Shown: in pieces, positions 26,706 through 39,738 of the stretch
Layout: every line of letters begins with the position of its first letter
Numbering within the stretch: position 1 is the stretch's first letter
NCBI GenBank assembly: GCA_026018925.1
Contig: JAKSZU010000006.1
Span: 130,241,592-130,305,591 of the forward strand
Source of the DNA: Tupaia tana
Taxonomy: Eukaryota; Chordata; Mammalia; Scandentia; Tupaiidae
Reading direction: 5' to 3'
Length of the DNA: 64,000 bases
The notes under the pieces: model-generated
Seen by the model: the letters and a program-made list of their open reading frames with translations, nothing else
Told to the model about the DNA's origin: nothing
The model's database searches: none
Program-made: the position numbers and the translations under genes

Positions 26706-27436
26706 ACCCAATGGAATTATAAGTAAAAGAATGATCACTCTCTTTAATGGAGCAAACAGAGTCATTTATTATATAGCATCAAGCCAATATATTTTCATAT
26801 ATCATAGAGAATAAACAGATTTATTGAAGAGAATAAACACATTTCATATATTGTAGAGAATAAATAGAATATATGCAACACAGAAAAGTGAAGAGAGTTT
26901 CCCACAATTGAAGGTGCATGCCGAGTGGTGAAACTAATCAATGGATCAATCAACTATTTTTAGTAGGGCCTACTGTGGACTAGGCATTTACTAGGCCAAG
27001 GACACAAAGACAAACCAGACATGGTCCCAAGTCTCAAATACCAGTTCCTTAGGAGGATCTCATGGTATCTAAACTAGAGCAAAGTAAGCTTTCAAATGAA
27101 TAACGAGTAACAGTATAAAAGAAAAGCGTGCACAAAATAAACATCTTTTCCTCTCTCGATGACATCAGTAACCTTGTTACTTTAATATAAAACTATATTT
27201 ATTGCCTAATAAATATCAAAGTATTAAAATTTAAAAATTAATCATAAACTTTTTAAATGTAAAATTTGATTTGATTAAGCTTGTTTTTAAATAGATATGT
27301 ATCTATATAGTAATTATTTAATGATGAACCATCTTTATATCCAGTAGATAATAATATAACATAATAAATGGTTCATTGACTTAAAACATCATCTTTGACC
27401 ATATTCAGTCAATTTAGTTTTTTAAACAATTAAACA

Positions 27437-27465
27437 TTTACTCGACTTAAGTAAAGTCGAGTAAA
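27437..27465. other. Perfect 12-bp inverted repeat
   Basis: Arms TTTACTCGACTT (27437-27448) and AAGTCGAGTAAA (27454-27465) around a 5-base loop AAGTA. Each arm has one CpG in otherwise AT-rich DNA. Confidence 0.9.
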
Positions 27466-28381
27466 AGCTATGAGGGGACCAGCAGCCATTCAGCTATAAG
27501 AATGGTAGACATGATTGGCAGTTTAGTGTAATTAGATACCCTTCTACTGACACTGGCCATATAGCAGGATTATTTAAAAATATTGCAAGGAATTGTTTCT
27601 ATGAGTAAATCCCATTTCTCTGTGAGAATGAGGTGTAACTTAATAACAAGTGTCATGCACATTCAGCTCTACAGAACTTTTTTTTTACACCAGTAATGTT
27701 TTAGGTTATGTGCTGAAGTTTTAGAAAATTTTCAAGATTGAATAAAAGGTTACCAACTCTCTTCTGTTTGGTTTTCGAGAAACAATAGATGATTTTCTCC
27801 CAATGAAGTTTTAAGTATACAACAAAGGGAGACAATTTAGGTTTAACAGCTTGGGTCATTTTTATACTTCATGGAAAGTAATTTTTGTAAACTTTAGGAT
27901 TCTGTTCTCAGGCAAAGGTATAGTTATATATTCTGAATATACTACAAGTATTACAGATTTCCCAAGAGTTAATACACTCAGGACAATAAACCAAACACAA
28001 GAACCATATAGGGGAAGCAAAATTTCTCTTTTCCCATCAATTATAAGTCCCAAATCTTACAATGCATGTCAATCTTCATATAAAAATCAATGATATTTAT
28101 ACTGGATGGGCACAGAATTGCAGAAACTGTGGTTGCTACTGTGACAGTGAAGGTGACTTTTAGTATTTTTGAATTTATTAATTTATATTTAAGTAAAACA
28201 TAATACTAATATCACATCATCTCTATATACTCTTTACATGTGAATTAATATTGGAATAACATTTTATATACTTTTAAAAAACACAAATGAAATGAGAGCA
28301 AGAGCAGATACGTGTGTCACATCATTAAGTATAAATGTCTAGAAGAAGTGAATTATTTCAACTAGAAATAGATACTTGTAG

Positions 28382-28636
28382 GGAGCAGCAGTTGGCATAA
28401 TGGTTATGTTGCTGGACTCCCATGTAGTTGACCGCAATTTGAGTCCCGAACCAGGTGGCTTAAACTCACGCCAGGTGCATGTGAGTGTGCGCCCGAGATT
28501 TCCAGAGGAGAATGAAGGAGAAGGGATTTGGTGTAGCCATTCCCCCTGAGGGACTGATTTCTCGCTTTCTGTCTCTCTGTCTTTCTGGTGAGCACATGTG
28601 CCCTATAGCAAAAACCTCTCCAAAAAAAAAAAAAAG
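28382..28636 (+). mobile_element. tRNA-derived SINE
   Basis: Plus copy with A tail and target duplication AGAAATAGATACTTGT / AGAAATGGATACTTGT. It lies about 0.8 kb beyond the ABCC9 candidate polyA site. Confidence 0.88.
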
Positions 28637-29241
28637 GAAAAAGAAAAAGAAATGGATACTTGTTTTATATATATGCAACTTCAAAGTGTGAGGTATTTCC
28701 ACCTTGCCATTGAATTGTTTTGTGTAGAGTATCTGATACATTAGAGGGATTTTCATCGGTCATTATATATATATATATATATGTATTCTGTGACAAATAA
28801 GGCTATTCTATTTGCTCATATTGAATCATGTGGCACTTTAGGGCTTAGGATAAGAACCACAGGTAATGACCAAGTAAACTATAAAAAGCTGAGCTGATCT
28901 ATCACCAAAGGACTGAACCTAATCAGTCTTTGAAATTCAGCCTGGAAAAGGCACACTGTGGCTGATATCTTGAGAACTCCCTCTTTACCAGATAGAGAAA
29001 AATACGAAGTTGATTATGATTTTTCAAACAACCAAACTATTTTCATGATCCTTCTAGTTAAGGTTGTAGTTTTGTAGAACTGCCACAAATATGATAACTG
29101 CTTGGTGACAGAAAACAATTTAGAAGGGAAAAAAAAAAGAGATTGCTAAAAAATCGCTATTACCGATGTTAATGAATACAGAAAATATTCTCCTAAAGTA
29201 GGTAATAAGTTTGAGTGTTTTGTTAAAAAACACATATTTCT

Positions 29242-29655
29242 TTTATTCTTTCCCATTAACATCTGGAGAGACCAACAAAGAAAATACATTTTATAAATCA
29301 GAGTATAATATAAATAATACTGACTACTCATTGCAACTCTATATCTGTAAGATATTTATCAGACTTAAAGTTACAAAAAACAAGCTGTTGATTGTCCATT
29401 TTAAGTAGCTAATGTGTTTTAATACAACCTGGTATTCTTAAAGGTAAATTGGCCTGTTCATTAGAAAAGTATCAGTAATGAATATATTAATCACTAATAT
29501 CTTAGAAAACTTTAAAAAATAGGAAAATGACATGTCAACATTTTTCTTGTGCAAAAACCTGTCAAAGACATCACTTTATGAAGGGCAAGCTGATGACCCA
29601 TTAAGTAGGTTATGAGTGAATTATTCTAGATACACTTAAAATTTTTAAACACTCT
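29242..29655 (-). other. ABCC9: ABCC9 3' UTR (minimum) with candidate polyA signal
   Basis: Sequence after the SUR2A stop on the minus strand is AT-rich with no coding features. The first perfect AATAAA lies at 29247-29242, about 410 nt below the stop. The real 3' end may be further down; nothing in the sequence decides this. Confidence 0.4.
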
Positions 29656-29793
29656 TTACATGTCTGCACGAACAAAAGAAGCAAATATTCCATCTTCCCG
29701 AGCCAAAAGGCTTTCTGGAGTGTCATATTCTAGAATATTTCCTCGTTTCATCACAATAACCAGGTCTGCCGTCAGAATAGTGTGAACCCGATG
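29656..29793 (-). CDS. ABCC9: ABCC9 SUR2A-type last exon (C-terminal 45 residues)
   Basis: Starts after a CTCATAG acceptor with [18 protein letters not shown] and ends F-V-R-A-D-M, then TAA: 45 codons plus stop. This is the cardiac/skeletal SUR2A C-terminus. I remember Q-E-N-G-V in human where this has R-E-D-G-I. It begins at the same codon position as the SUR2B-type exon and has the same coding length. The terminal exon continues into the 3' UTR below 29656. Exclusion of the 33.7-kb exon gives SUR2A. Confidence 0.95.
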   Translation of the reverse strand, partial: HRVHTILTADLVIVMKRGNILEYDTPESLLAREDGIFASFVRADM

Positions 29794-30679
29794 CTATGAG
29801 CAAAAAGAATACATGTATTAGTTCACATTTCAGGGCACAAATCCAAACAGTGGGATATGTACATTTCACAGATTACTCAGGGGCATTTATTTATCTTGGC
29901 ATGCCAGGAGATTCAGGAAACACAGCCCTCTTTTAAGTTAAAGAATCATTCATTTACAAACTCGTAAATCCCATCCGGAATGGCCGGACTAACCTGTATA
30001 TCAGCTGTATTAACCTGAGTATAACTAATGGGTCAGTGTCATAATTTTCTTGGAACCCTAAGTATAATAAGCCAATAAGTGTCAGATAACTGAATACAGA
30101 GGAGAGCCAATGCGAATGAGTGGGTTTATGATTTAGTCTCAACTACAACGATCTCTTGTGTGAGTTAGTTAATTCCATGGGCTAATACACAACTTGAAGA
30201 ACACCGGAGGGTGGCTTAATTCTGGGAAGACAATACTGAGAAGTCCATTCTGACATGCCATATTGGAGTGGGTTATCCAGGACTTAACCATGCAGTCTTT
30301 TAGTCTTTGGAGGTCACTGCTACTCACTTGTTCTCTTTTCATATGGAGCCCACTGGGGAGACGTTGTGATGTAAGTGATTAATAATAATAAAAGCTTCTA
30401 CTTACTGAGCGTGTGCTATATGTTAAATGCTCTACACACATATCTATGAATCATGGGAACAATGATAGCTGTGATTGCTATTTCTCACCATTTTTAGGGG
30501 AAATCTTTGGTGTTCATAGAGATAAAGCTAAATTGGATCATATAAACAAGAAGCAGAACTAGCATAAAAACCAGATTTACTAACTTCAAAATGTGAGATA
30601 TTTCATTCTGTCATTTAACTGCTGCATAACAAGTATTTTTTTTTAGAGGGATGTTTGCCTGCCATCATTAGTGTTATAG

Positions 30680-30927
30680 TGAGACTGCAGGTTCTGAAGT
30701 TAGACTAGGGTGAGATGTTCGATATTTTGGCTTCAGCACCTGTTAGTTATGCAAAATTGAGCAATACATTTTACTTTGTATACTTCCAGTTTATCTGTGT
30801 TATTTTATTTTAATAATAATACCAATAATACCCGCTCAGAGAGTTGTTGGTGAGGAGCAAATGAGATAATCCATGCAAAATAATTCAGTACCTTGTCTAA
30901 CACATATAGACAATAAATGCTGGGTAT

Positions 30928-30930
<3 letters not shown>
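30680..30930 (+). repeat. MIR
   Basis: GCAGGTTCTGAAGTTAGACT through GAGTTGTTGGTGAGGAGC and CAATAAATGCTGGGTATTAT match the MIR consensus order end to end. Confidence 0.75.

Positions 30931-30970
<40 letters not shown>
30931..30970. repeat. (AC)n microsatellite
   Basis: About 19 AC units immediately after the MIR 3' end. Confidence 0.95.
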
Positions 30971-30972
<2 letters not shown>

Positions 30973-31217
30973 GTATATATATAATTTAGAAGGGAAAAAA
31001 ATCAGTGTGGCAAATCTTTTCTCTATCATTGCAATCCAAGAGGAATACAATATAAGCCACGAGTGTGAGCCACATGTAGTTTTAAATATTTTGGAGATAC
31101 ATTTTAAAGTAGAAATAAACAGATGAAAGCCAGTTCAATAATATATTTTACCAACTTTATCCAAAAGGTTATTATTTCAACATGTCACCAATATAAAAGT
31201 CATTCATTATGTATTTT

Positions 31218-31476
31218 ACATGCTTTTTTTTTTTTTTTTTGGAGAGATCTTGGTATAGGGCACATGCACTCACCGAGAGACAGAAACAAAAAGTGAGAAA
31301 TTACCCTGAAGGGGGATGGCCACATCTCAATTCTTTTTCCTTTATTGTCCTCTCAGGACTTGGGGCATGCACACCCACGCGCCTGGTGTGAGTTTCAAGC
31401 CATTGGGTCTGAGACTCAAACCATGGTCAGCCACATGGGAGTCCAGCCCCTTGCCTACTATGCCACCTACTGGATC
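31218..31476 (-). mobile_element. tRNA-derived SINE
   Basis: Minus copy between the SUR2A and SUR2B exons, so within the alternatively spliced intron; head ends CACCTACTGGATCCC. Confidence 0.83.
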
Positions 31477-33633
31477 CCTACGTTCTTCTATTAGTCTTTG
31501 AATACTAAAAAGTCTCCATAAGCCTTTGAAGTCCAGTATATGTTTTACACTTAAAGCACTTCTGAATTTGGTCTATACACATTTCAGGTGCTCAATAGAA
31601 CATTCCAGGTGCTCAATAGTGACTCGGGGTTACCATGCAAAACATGGACTATGCAGGTCAAAGCATTAACGTCTGATGGGAGTTCCTTTCCAGAGTTGCA
31701 AACCCAGAGATATTATTGAGTTAGTTGATAACACAGTCTTCCAAAGTGTCTTCTATCCTAATAATCCAACAACCAATCTAAAGCCATTCCCAGAGGTAAA
31801 AGCCTGTATTCTATTGTAGGCCATGCAAATGGGGGTAGTTTAAATGTTTGTGATTTCAGAAAAGCAAGCACAAATATGACTCACTCCTACAGGGGAAATA
31901 CATGTAGACGGAATGTAATAACAGAATATGCGCCACTTCAAGCCTGTCATTCGCTGAATATTGGTAACAAATGATATAGACTTTTGGATTATCAACATTC
32001 GAAGGATAATGTCTATTCATCTTTGAGAAAGGACCAGAACCATTGCACAATCCTGAACTTAGAAAAAAACCCTAAATTTAATAAACTGTTTAGTATCTTT
32101 TACATATCTTTCCTCCAGAAAATATAGTCCTTTAGTAACCATTTCATAGATGTTTAAAAAAGAATTTGACTTCTAAGTCTATATTTATAATACTATCAAC
32201 ATTGCCTTGATAGTCTGATGTTTACTAGAAAGAAAATAAAAATGATGAAAAATTTGAGCCAACAGAAATAAATATGTGCTTATTCTATTAATCCAAGTTA
32301 TTTTTTTCGTGATAAACTGCAGTGCTAATTGTAATAGTGTTTGGTGAAATTTTCCAAATGCTCTAGTTAAATTAATCTAATCAAGAATGAAGACTAAATC
32401 ATTTTTATAAATGAATACCATGGACTATTGTGGTATGTGAGAGTTTCATTTTAGAAGCTAGAGAAGTTATCTTTTTAAGATATCCCCCAATGTCTGTGGC
32501 AGTTAACTAAAGTAACAGGACAACTTTTAGGCAGGGAAGGAAAAATAGTTATTCTTAGATCATCCTGCAAGGAGACTACCACGTGTGGCAGTGCTCTCTC
32601 TTTTATGAGCCTGTTATGAAAAGTTAGTCCTCAGAAGGATCTTATAGTGATTTATCCTTCTCAAGGTTTTTATTTATATGGGAGAAATTTCTAGGTGTCC
32701 TAGCAGTCACCTTCAAGCTAATGGTTTCGAAATGAAGAATGGGTGGAAGATCCGTAAGTCTATGGCCAAGTATTCAGTGAATGTAGGACAACAGAAATCA
32801 GGTAAGGGACTACGTATTTATTAAAAATACAAATTATGCTCAAATAATCTTTTGAATCTGGACTAAATGGGGCCACACGACACCATGCTTCATGCAGAGT
32901 ACAGAACTTGTCATTTGAGTAAGTAAGGATCTGTTTTCTCCTCCTCTCACACCCATCTAGGGGCAACAGGAAGTTGTTTCTCTCCCAAAATATCTCCCCA
33001 TCATCTCCAAGGAGAAAATTCTTAAAAATATAGAGAACTAATTTTCGTTAGCCAATTCGCTCACCGTTAAACCTTTCACACCTGAGGGTGAACGAGTTAA
33101 TCAGGTGAACCTCCTCCAGGCCAGAGGAACCACAGTTTGCTGTACAGTGAGAGTAGGTGGGTTTTCTTTACTTAGGCACGGTTTGGAGAAAGTAAGCCTG
33201 ATGGGGAGTCATTTCTGCCATCTTGAAAAAGCTTCTCTTCAAAGAGTGCTCTTTCTCCCACAGTCATTCACAAATAGGAAGCACAGCAAGCACTCCACAT
33301 ATAGCTCCCATCACTGGACAGTTAAACAGAAGTTGATATTTAAATTAAACAACGCATTCTTCAGTGCAGGTAGGAATGTGAACAAGACAGCCCCAACACA
33401 TGAAGTTGGTCCTTAGTTTAGAGGTGAGTTTAGCTGTCTGGTTTCATACACATGCTCTCTTGTTCACACCTATTTGAAAACATGTGCATGTACCTACTGG
33501 GTGTTGAGCAAAACTGAAGCACTGTTGAGGTGACTCATGCAGTGATACCCTGCAGTTAGTTCCCTTACCCGTACCCTCCCCTTTAATCAGTGTTAGCCTT
33601 GCCTTACTGAGGGGATACAGCTAGGATAACTAC

Positions 33634-33809
<176 letters not shown>

Positions 33810-34494
33810 CTAGAGAGAAAAACAGAAAGAAGAGAATCAGCAGAAGGGAAACTGTTCAAGTGACCCATTAAAAGATAGTATTCCATTAAGCAGTAAGCTT
33901 TCATGTGAGCAAGAACCATTTATCTGTAAAGAGGGAGAGACAGAAAGCCATGGCCTAGTTTGAATAATCTGTAACATGAATTAAAAAGGTGTGAGCAATT
34001 CCCTTGATTGGTACTATCTAAAACAGAGCAATTACCTGCCCCTGCTGTGAGGTTGCTTATTGTTTTCTTTTTAAAAAACAGAAAAATAAGTAGAAACAGA
34101 AAAATTAAGTATAAATGGTAGCAGAAGTGGCAATTGAACTTAGGAATTTTGTTTCTGAAACTGCTCTTCAGATCATTAGATTATAAAAAACAGAATTATT
34201 CTGTTTGAACTACCTGTATCTGGTGAACAAGAACAGGTATAACCTGCTAGAATTCTTAGATTTCAGACGCCCAATTATTTTAACTTAGGAAAGTTAGGCA
34301 AAACAGACAACTTGGAAAAGAACAATGTTTTCAAAATATAACTGTATATTTTTTCCTTTTTGCACTGATTCAGAAACATTAGCACAGAAACACGTGCTTC
34401 AGCACAAGTGTATTTTGATTGATCCAGCATAAAGACTGCAAAATCTTAGATAAAAACCAAAGAGGAATTCACCAACTCTATCACTCATACTTAC

Positions 34495-34557
34495 TGCAAT
34501 TGTAACAACAGTGCGATCTGCAAAGGCTGTCATTACTACTTTCTGCAAGATGTTTTC
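34495..34557 (-). CDS. ABCC9: ABCC9 exon (about 37): last common exon
   Basis: A 63-nt exon of 21 whole codons, E-N-I-L-Q-K-V-V-M-T-A-F-A-D-R-T-V-V-T-I-A, with strong TTGGCAG acceptor and GTAAGTAT donor. It ends exactly before the NBD2 switch histidine. Being phase 0, it can splice to either of two last coding exons without changing frame. It is the last sequence shared by the SUR2A and SUR2B forms. Confidence 0.96.
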
Positions 34558-34984
34558 CTGCCAAAACATAAATGAATCATGTAAATTTTCTCTGGACTAC
34601 TTTGTCTTGCCATCATGTTTTGCACTCACATCCAATCCCGGTCCTGAACCTGTACGAGGTATAAGAGCAGACTCTTCCCGGCAGCAGGGTCACAAGGGAT
34701 TCTGCAGGTGTCTTCAAAATGCAAATGAGACCCAGAAGTGACTGACAGATTTAGTAGCAGAGAAAAGAATGTAATCAAATGGGCATCCAAAGGCTCATGT
34801 AAGTTATATACCACAAAAGCATGTATTCCAAACCAGTCCCCCAAAATAGTGTTAATCTTTGTGTCAGAAAAGGAAAAAAACTGAAATCCATACCAAAAAT
34901 TTTGGATTTTTGACCCATACAAGAACATTCTAGGCAAGAACCATCTTTATTCCCATTAAAAATCACTGTTATTATATCATTATT

Positions 34985-35222
34985 TTAGTTTGCTGTGGGG
35001 CGCATGTGCTTGCCAGAGAGAGGGAAAATGAGAAAGTACTCCCCCACCCTCCCAGGGGGATGGCCATGCTGTAATTGCTTCTCCATTCTCCCGTTGAAAT
35101 CTTAGGCAAGCACACACACACGTACCCTACGTGATTTTCAAGCCTCCAGGTCTGGGACTCAAACTGCACAGTTAGGCAAGTGGGGTCCAGCCACCTTAAC
35201 AACCACACCACCGATTGGCCCA
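34985..35222 (-). mobile_element. tRNA-derived SINE, old
   Basis: Minus copy, GGGCGCATGTGCTTGCCAG then a degraded head ending CACCGATTGGCCC. Confidence 0.75.
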
Positions 35223-35399
35223 CTCACTATGTTTTAAAAGATATTCTGCGTAAAGAACTTCTCTCTTAGAGGGAAGCTTGATTATCTAAGTCTTTTTTTA
35301 TATATACATTCAATCACTGTATATCATTACAGCTTGCAAAATGAATTTTCCTAGCATGGATATTACCATACATATTATCATTAAGAGTTAATTTTCCAT

Positions 35400-36000
35400 T
35401 TTTGTGTCCCTTAAATGTTTTGGTTCTTTCTTTTTCCTTGTGATTCCCTTCCTCTCACCCTCCCCTATTTCCCAACCTTCCCCCAAACTGTCTCTAGAAT
35501 CCGCAGTTGTTCTTCATGCTTTTATATCTTTGAGTCTTTCAGTTTCTTTTTTCTTTTTCTTTTTTTTTTTTTTTTGGAGAGGTTTTTGCTATAGGATGCG
35601 TGCGCTCGCCAGAGAGAGAGAGACATAGAGACAGAAAGCGAGAAATCACCCCCCAGGGGGGATGGTCACGTCGTAATCCCTTCTCCTCCATTCTCCTTTC
35701 GGGATCTTGGGCACGCACGCACATGTGCCCGGAGTGAGTTTTAAGCCACCGGGTCCGGGACACGAACCGCGGTCGACTATGTGGGAATCCAGCGACATAG
35801 CCATTACGCTAACTGCTGGTTCCCGAGTCTTTCAGTTTCTGCCATAGAGTGCAGACATTTGGTATATATTGAGTAGGGAGATACAATGCCTCTCTTTCAT
35901 AGTCTGCCTTGCTTTGCTTAGCAGTAAATCTTCCATATTCATCCAATTTCTTCCAATCAAGCAGCTAACTTCCACTTAATTTATATTCTTTCTCTCACTC
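35400..36000 (-). mobile_element. Antisense L1 3' end, split by a SINE
   Basis: Reverse complement gives a GA-rich 3' UTR (GGGAAATAGGGGAGGG region) and text like the end of L1 ORF2. The complement of the L1-like block at 37850 matches the 35447-35520 part. Broken, no intact frame. Confidence 0.55.
35558..35823 (-). mobile_element. tRNA-derived SINE, young subfamily
   Basis: Minus copy with intact CpGs. Target duplication GAGTCTTTCAGTTTCT lies on both sides (35530-35547 and 35824-35840). Confidence 0.92.
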
Positions 36001-36524
36001 TCCCTCTCTCTCCTCTCTTTGAGGCAGTATTATCCTGATAATAACCTCTAATATTATACAATCTTAGTTAATATAATTTTGATGTTTTTATGCTAACTTA
36101 ATAAGATGGCTTGATCAGAGACTATTTTACTAGTTTAAATTATGTTAACTTTAAGGAGGTTTTATAACTTCATACAGGTATTTTCATTAGTTAACATAAT
36201 AGGAAAAATGGTGTCAAATTAGCATCTCCATATATGATCGTCTATTATATTCTTGAAACTATTTGATTTTCTTAGGTAGTTTTACCAGTTTGAAGTCTGC
36301 AGCAAGAAGACTACCTGAGGTTGTGGGTGATTTTTATCTTTGTCTTTTCTGATGCCAAATTTTCACAATCAAGGTAACTTTTAAAAGAACCATATTAATT
36401 GCTAGCTCACACAGAGTTTGTGGTTTAATGCAATACTTTCCCCACTTAATCACAAGCTTCCAGACAGATCTTTCTTGGACATAGATGATAGTTTTAAATT
36501 ATCTCTTTCAAAAAGAAAAATTTC

Positions 36525-36695
36525 CAGTCCAGGTCATAGCACAATGGTAATGCAACAGGGTCCACATGGAAAATATCTTGGGTTTGCATCTCAGAACCTC
36601 TCTGAGCATATGATATAAAGATCCTGTTGGGGATTCCTCTCTCTTTGTCTCTCTCTCTCTCTCATGGGAGAAATTAGTAAATAAACTTAAAAAAA
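36525..36695 (+). mobile_element. Second-family SINE
   Basis: TCCAGGTCATAGCACAATGG head, TTGGGTTTGCATCTCAG at the B-box position, (TC)n segment, then the family's tail CATGGGAGAAATTAGTAAAT. Confidence 0.6.
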
Positions 36696-36779
36696 GATAA
36701 AGTTTCTGACTTTGAATTAACTAATTAATTAATTAATTTATTGGTAATTTATTATGATTATACAAATCTTTTTTTTAAA

Positions 36780-36960
36780 GAATTATTTTATTTAACTTTA
36801 TTATTTAGTCATTTGCTTATTTCAATTTGATTAGAGAGGGACAGAGTGAGCAAGAGAGAGAGAGAAAGTGAGAAAGCAAGCCACCAGGTCCAGGATTCGA
36901 ACCGCTGTTGGCTATGTGGGAATCCAGTGCCTTTAACCACCACACCACCTGCTGACTCCC
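36780..36960 (-). mobile_element. Short SINE variant (deleted body, AT-rich tail)
   Basis: Complement reads head with B box GGTTCGAATCC, then directly GGCTTGCTTTCTCACTTTC, then AATCAAATTGAAATAAG. About 80 bp of the usual body is missing. Confidence 0.75.
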
Positions 36961-36974
36961 AATATACAACTCTT

Positions 36975-37240
36975 TTTTTTAAAAAAAAATATTTGCCATG
37001 GAGTACATGTGCTTGCCAAAGAGAAACAGAGAGACAGGGAGAGAGAAAGCAAAGAAGCATCCTCCAGGGGGGACGGCCATACCACAGTTCCTTCTCCAAT
37101 CTCCTCTTGGGACTCTGGGCTCACATGCACACACACCTGGCATGTCTCTCAAACCATGGGGTCTAGGACTCAAACCAACCTGTCAGCCATGTGGGATCCA
37201 GCTACCTTAACCACCATGCCATGCCACCTAGCTGGCCTGG
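36975..37240 (-). mobile_element. tRNA-derived SINE, old
   Basis: Full-length minus copy adjoining the short variant in the same orientation; ends CACCTAGCTGGCC. Confidence 0.78.
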
Positions 37241-37849
37241 CTGGGAAAGGCATTATTAATTCTAATTAATTATTGATTCTTGAGAATCCTTTTTGTTCCA
37301 AATGCTTTAAAAATAATCATTGGTTTTGGTTACCAATAGCTTCTTCCAGAGATTTGCATACTGCAATTTAAAACTCCAGCAGCATAATATTTAAATACAG
37401 CACAGCACTCTCATCAACTGAGCACTAGAATTTATTGCTTTGAAAATATATCAAAAGTGATGGGACTGATCTCACATACAAGATATTCATGCTGAGAAAA
37501 TTCATTTTCAATGTTGTAAAGGTAGACAGTGAATATAAAAAATAAAAAATACCATAGACATTGGCTCATTTATTTAATTCTCAATATGCTGTCATCAGTT
37601 GTTCAAGATGATTCAGGAATCACTAAAAACAATCCCACTGAAGATTCAGAACCCAATCAGGTAAAAAAAAAATGCTTATTTGATGACTGCAGTAAGCTAT
37701 ATAGCCCCAGCTAGGTGCTACTTTATAGTATGTTCATTCTACTCACTGAGGTTTATGCCTAAAGTCAGACTTATGTTCATGTATATGTATATATCAGCTA
37801 CATTTGCTATTGGAAATATTTAGACTAATTGAGTTCATTAGCAAATCAG

Positions 37850-37953
37850 TTAAATGGGGGCTGGGAAAGGCATAGAAAGCAACCATGGATACCAGAGACA
37901 ATGTGGGAGGAGGGTGGGATATGGCAGACGGTGAGGGATAGGTAATCAAGGAT

Positions 37954-37987
<34 letters not shown>

Positions 37988-38150
37988 CACGAAATATACA
38001 GGAAATAAGAAATGGAAAATTATTTGTTGATAATAAGTATGTTGATGTGCTTGATTGAGCCAAGATACAGTGTATTCTGGCTGGGAAACTCATTTTGTAT
38101 GCTGTAATGATGTATACTAAATGAATGTAAATAAATAATTTTAAATTAAA
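37850..38150 (+). mobile_element. L1-like 3' UTR
   Basis: GA-rich stretch (GTGGGAGGAGGGTGGGATAT) with a pure A tract, then AT-rich sequence ending in TAAATAAATAATTTTAAATT. Same kind of 3' end as at 35400 but in plus orientation. Family level is inference. Confidence 0.45.
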
Positions 38151-38203
38151 AAATAAACCCAATCAGGAAAATATGAACTCTCATTTCTACATACATTTTT
38201 TCA

Positions 38204-38413
<210 letters not shown>

Positions 38414-38689
38414 CTACTATTAACAACATCTTCCTTGGACAAAGTGGTGAAAAGCATGTTATGTAGTTTAATGGGATGCTAGGTATTGCTTTGTGCTTGT
38501 GTAAGCAAGGAGTTCTTACTGGGAGGCCAAAGAAGAGCTTTATGTTGGGAAAATAAAGGTGATCCTAGGTCATCTTGGTTTGATAATAGCTGGTGAACTA
38601 CTTCCTGACAGTAGTATAAAACAGTGCTAAACATTTTGAAGACTGAGAGACATTGGAGATTATTTAATTATTTAATATAATTCTCTAAG

Positions 38690-38960
38690 ATTATTTAATA
38701 CAATTATCTAAGACCCAGAGGGATGAAGTAGCTTGCCCAAGGTCACATTTGGCTGATTTGTAGTAGAGCTTGATAAGAAGTGAATACTCTCAACTGCAAT
38801 TCCAGTTCTGTTTCCATTACACCATCATGCTAGACTATAAGCTCTAAATGAGCTGTATATTCAGTACCTAGAACAATGCATAATACAGAGAAAGCACTGA
38901 ATTTATACTTGATGCATGAATTAATGAGTGAGTGATGTAAGATGACATCATTAGTTAATG
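38690..38960. repeat. MIR (antisense) next to an L2-type 3' end
   Basis: AGCTTGCCCAAGGTCACATTT is antisense MIR; TAGAACAATGCATAATACAG... ATTAATGAGTGAGTG is an L2-type end. Part is echoed at 41950-42070. Confidence 0.55.
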
Positions 38961-39474
38961 GGTTCGGTTTTGTTCATCAGTGTATCTTCAGTACCATGGT
39001 ATCTACATAGACACTGTTGTGTGAGTAAGTGAATTATATGTCACCATCCTTTCCCTTTCATTTTTGTTCCCATCTACATTTCATAAACTATACTATTAAG
39101 ATTAATTCTGCTTCCAAAACATATTTTATTAGAATTCAAACACTTTTTAGTAAGGTCTTGAGAGAAATTTCTATTGATTATTATTTGCACTGCATCGGAT
39201 TTTTAAATTTTTCAGCCTTGGAAGCTATAAATTTACCTGCAAGTCTTAATCTATTTAATAAGTGAAAAAAAATGCTGGGTATGATGATTGTTCTTCACCA
39301 CATTTGGCCTGAACCAGCTCTTCATTAAGTGATTGGTATAATTTTTATTAAAAGGATGAGCACAATGCTCAGTCACTTACACTGTTGCTTACACTGTACC
39401 CTAACCCCCAAACACTATGCCCACAGCTCATAGTAGGTGCATGCAACTCTCATATTAATGAAGAGGACTATTAA

Positions 39475-39738
39475 GGTTTTTTTTTTTTTTTGAGAGATTT
39501 TTGCTATAGGGTGCATCTGCTTGACAGAGAGAAACAGAGAGACAGAAAGCGAGAAATCACCCCCCAAGGGGGGATGGTCATGCCGCAATACCTTCTCCTC
39601 TATTCTCCTCTTGGAATTTTGGGCACAAACACACACATACCTGGCGTGAGTTTCAAGCAACCAGGTCTGGGACTTGAACTGTAGTCAACTATGTGAGAGT
39701 TCAGCGACATAACCATTACACCATCTGGTGGTCCCAAT
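39475..39738 (-). mobile_element. tRNA-derived SINE
   Basis: Minus copy with GACTATTAAG target duplication on both sides (GGACTATTAAGG / GGACTATTAAGA). Confidence 0.88.

Larger units (their letters stand above)
25010..28380. other. Intergenic, low repeat density, duplicated block
   Basis: One of the few multi-kilobase stretches without a young SINE. It contains a diverged direct repeat (25322-25454 and 26570-26705), an L2 piece (26940-27160) and a perfect hairpin (27437-27465). Low SINE density may mean regulatory constraint or chance. Confidence 0.5.
29794..33633 (-). other. ABCC9: ABCC9 intron between the two alternative last exons
   Basis: A 3.8-kb stretch holding a MIR (about 30680-30930), an (AC)n tract (30931-30970), one minus-oriented SINE (31218-31475) and otherwise unrecognised DNA. 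Sequence near 33050-33420 is unusually free of repeats and could hold splicing control elements, but no specific motif supports this. Confidence 0.8.
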
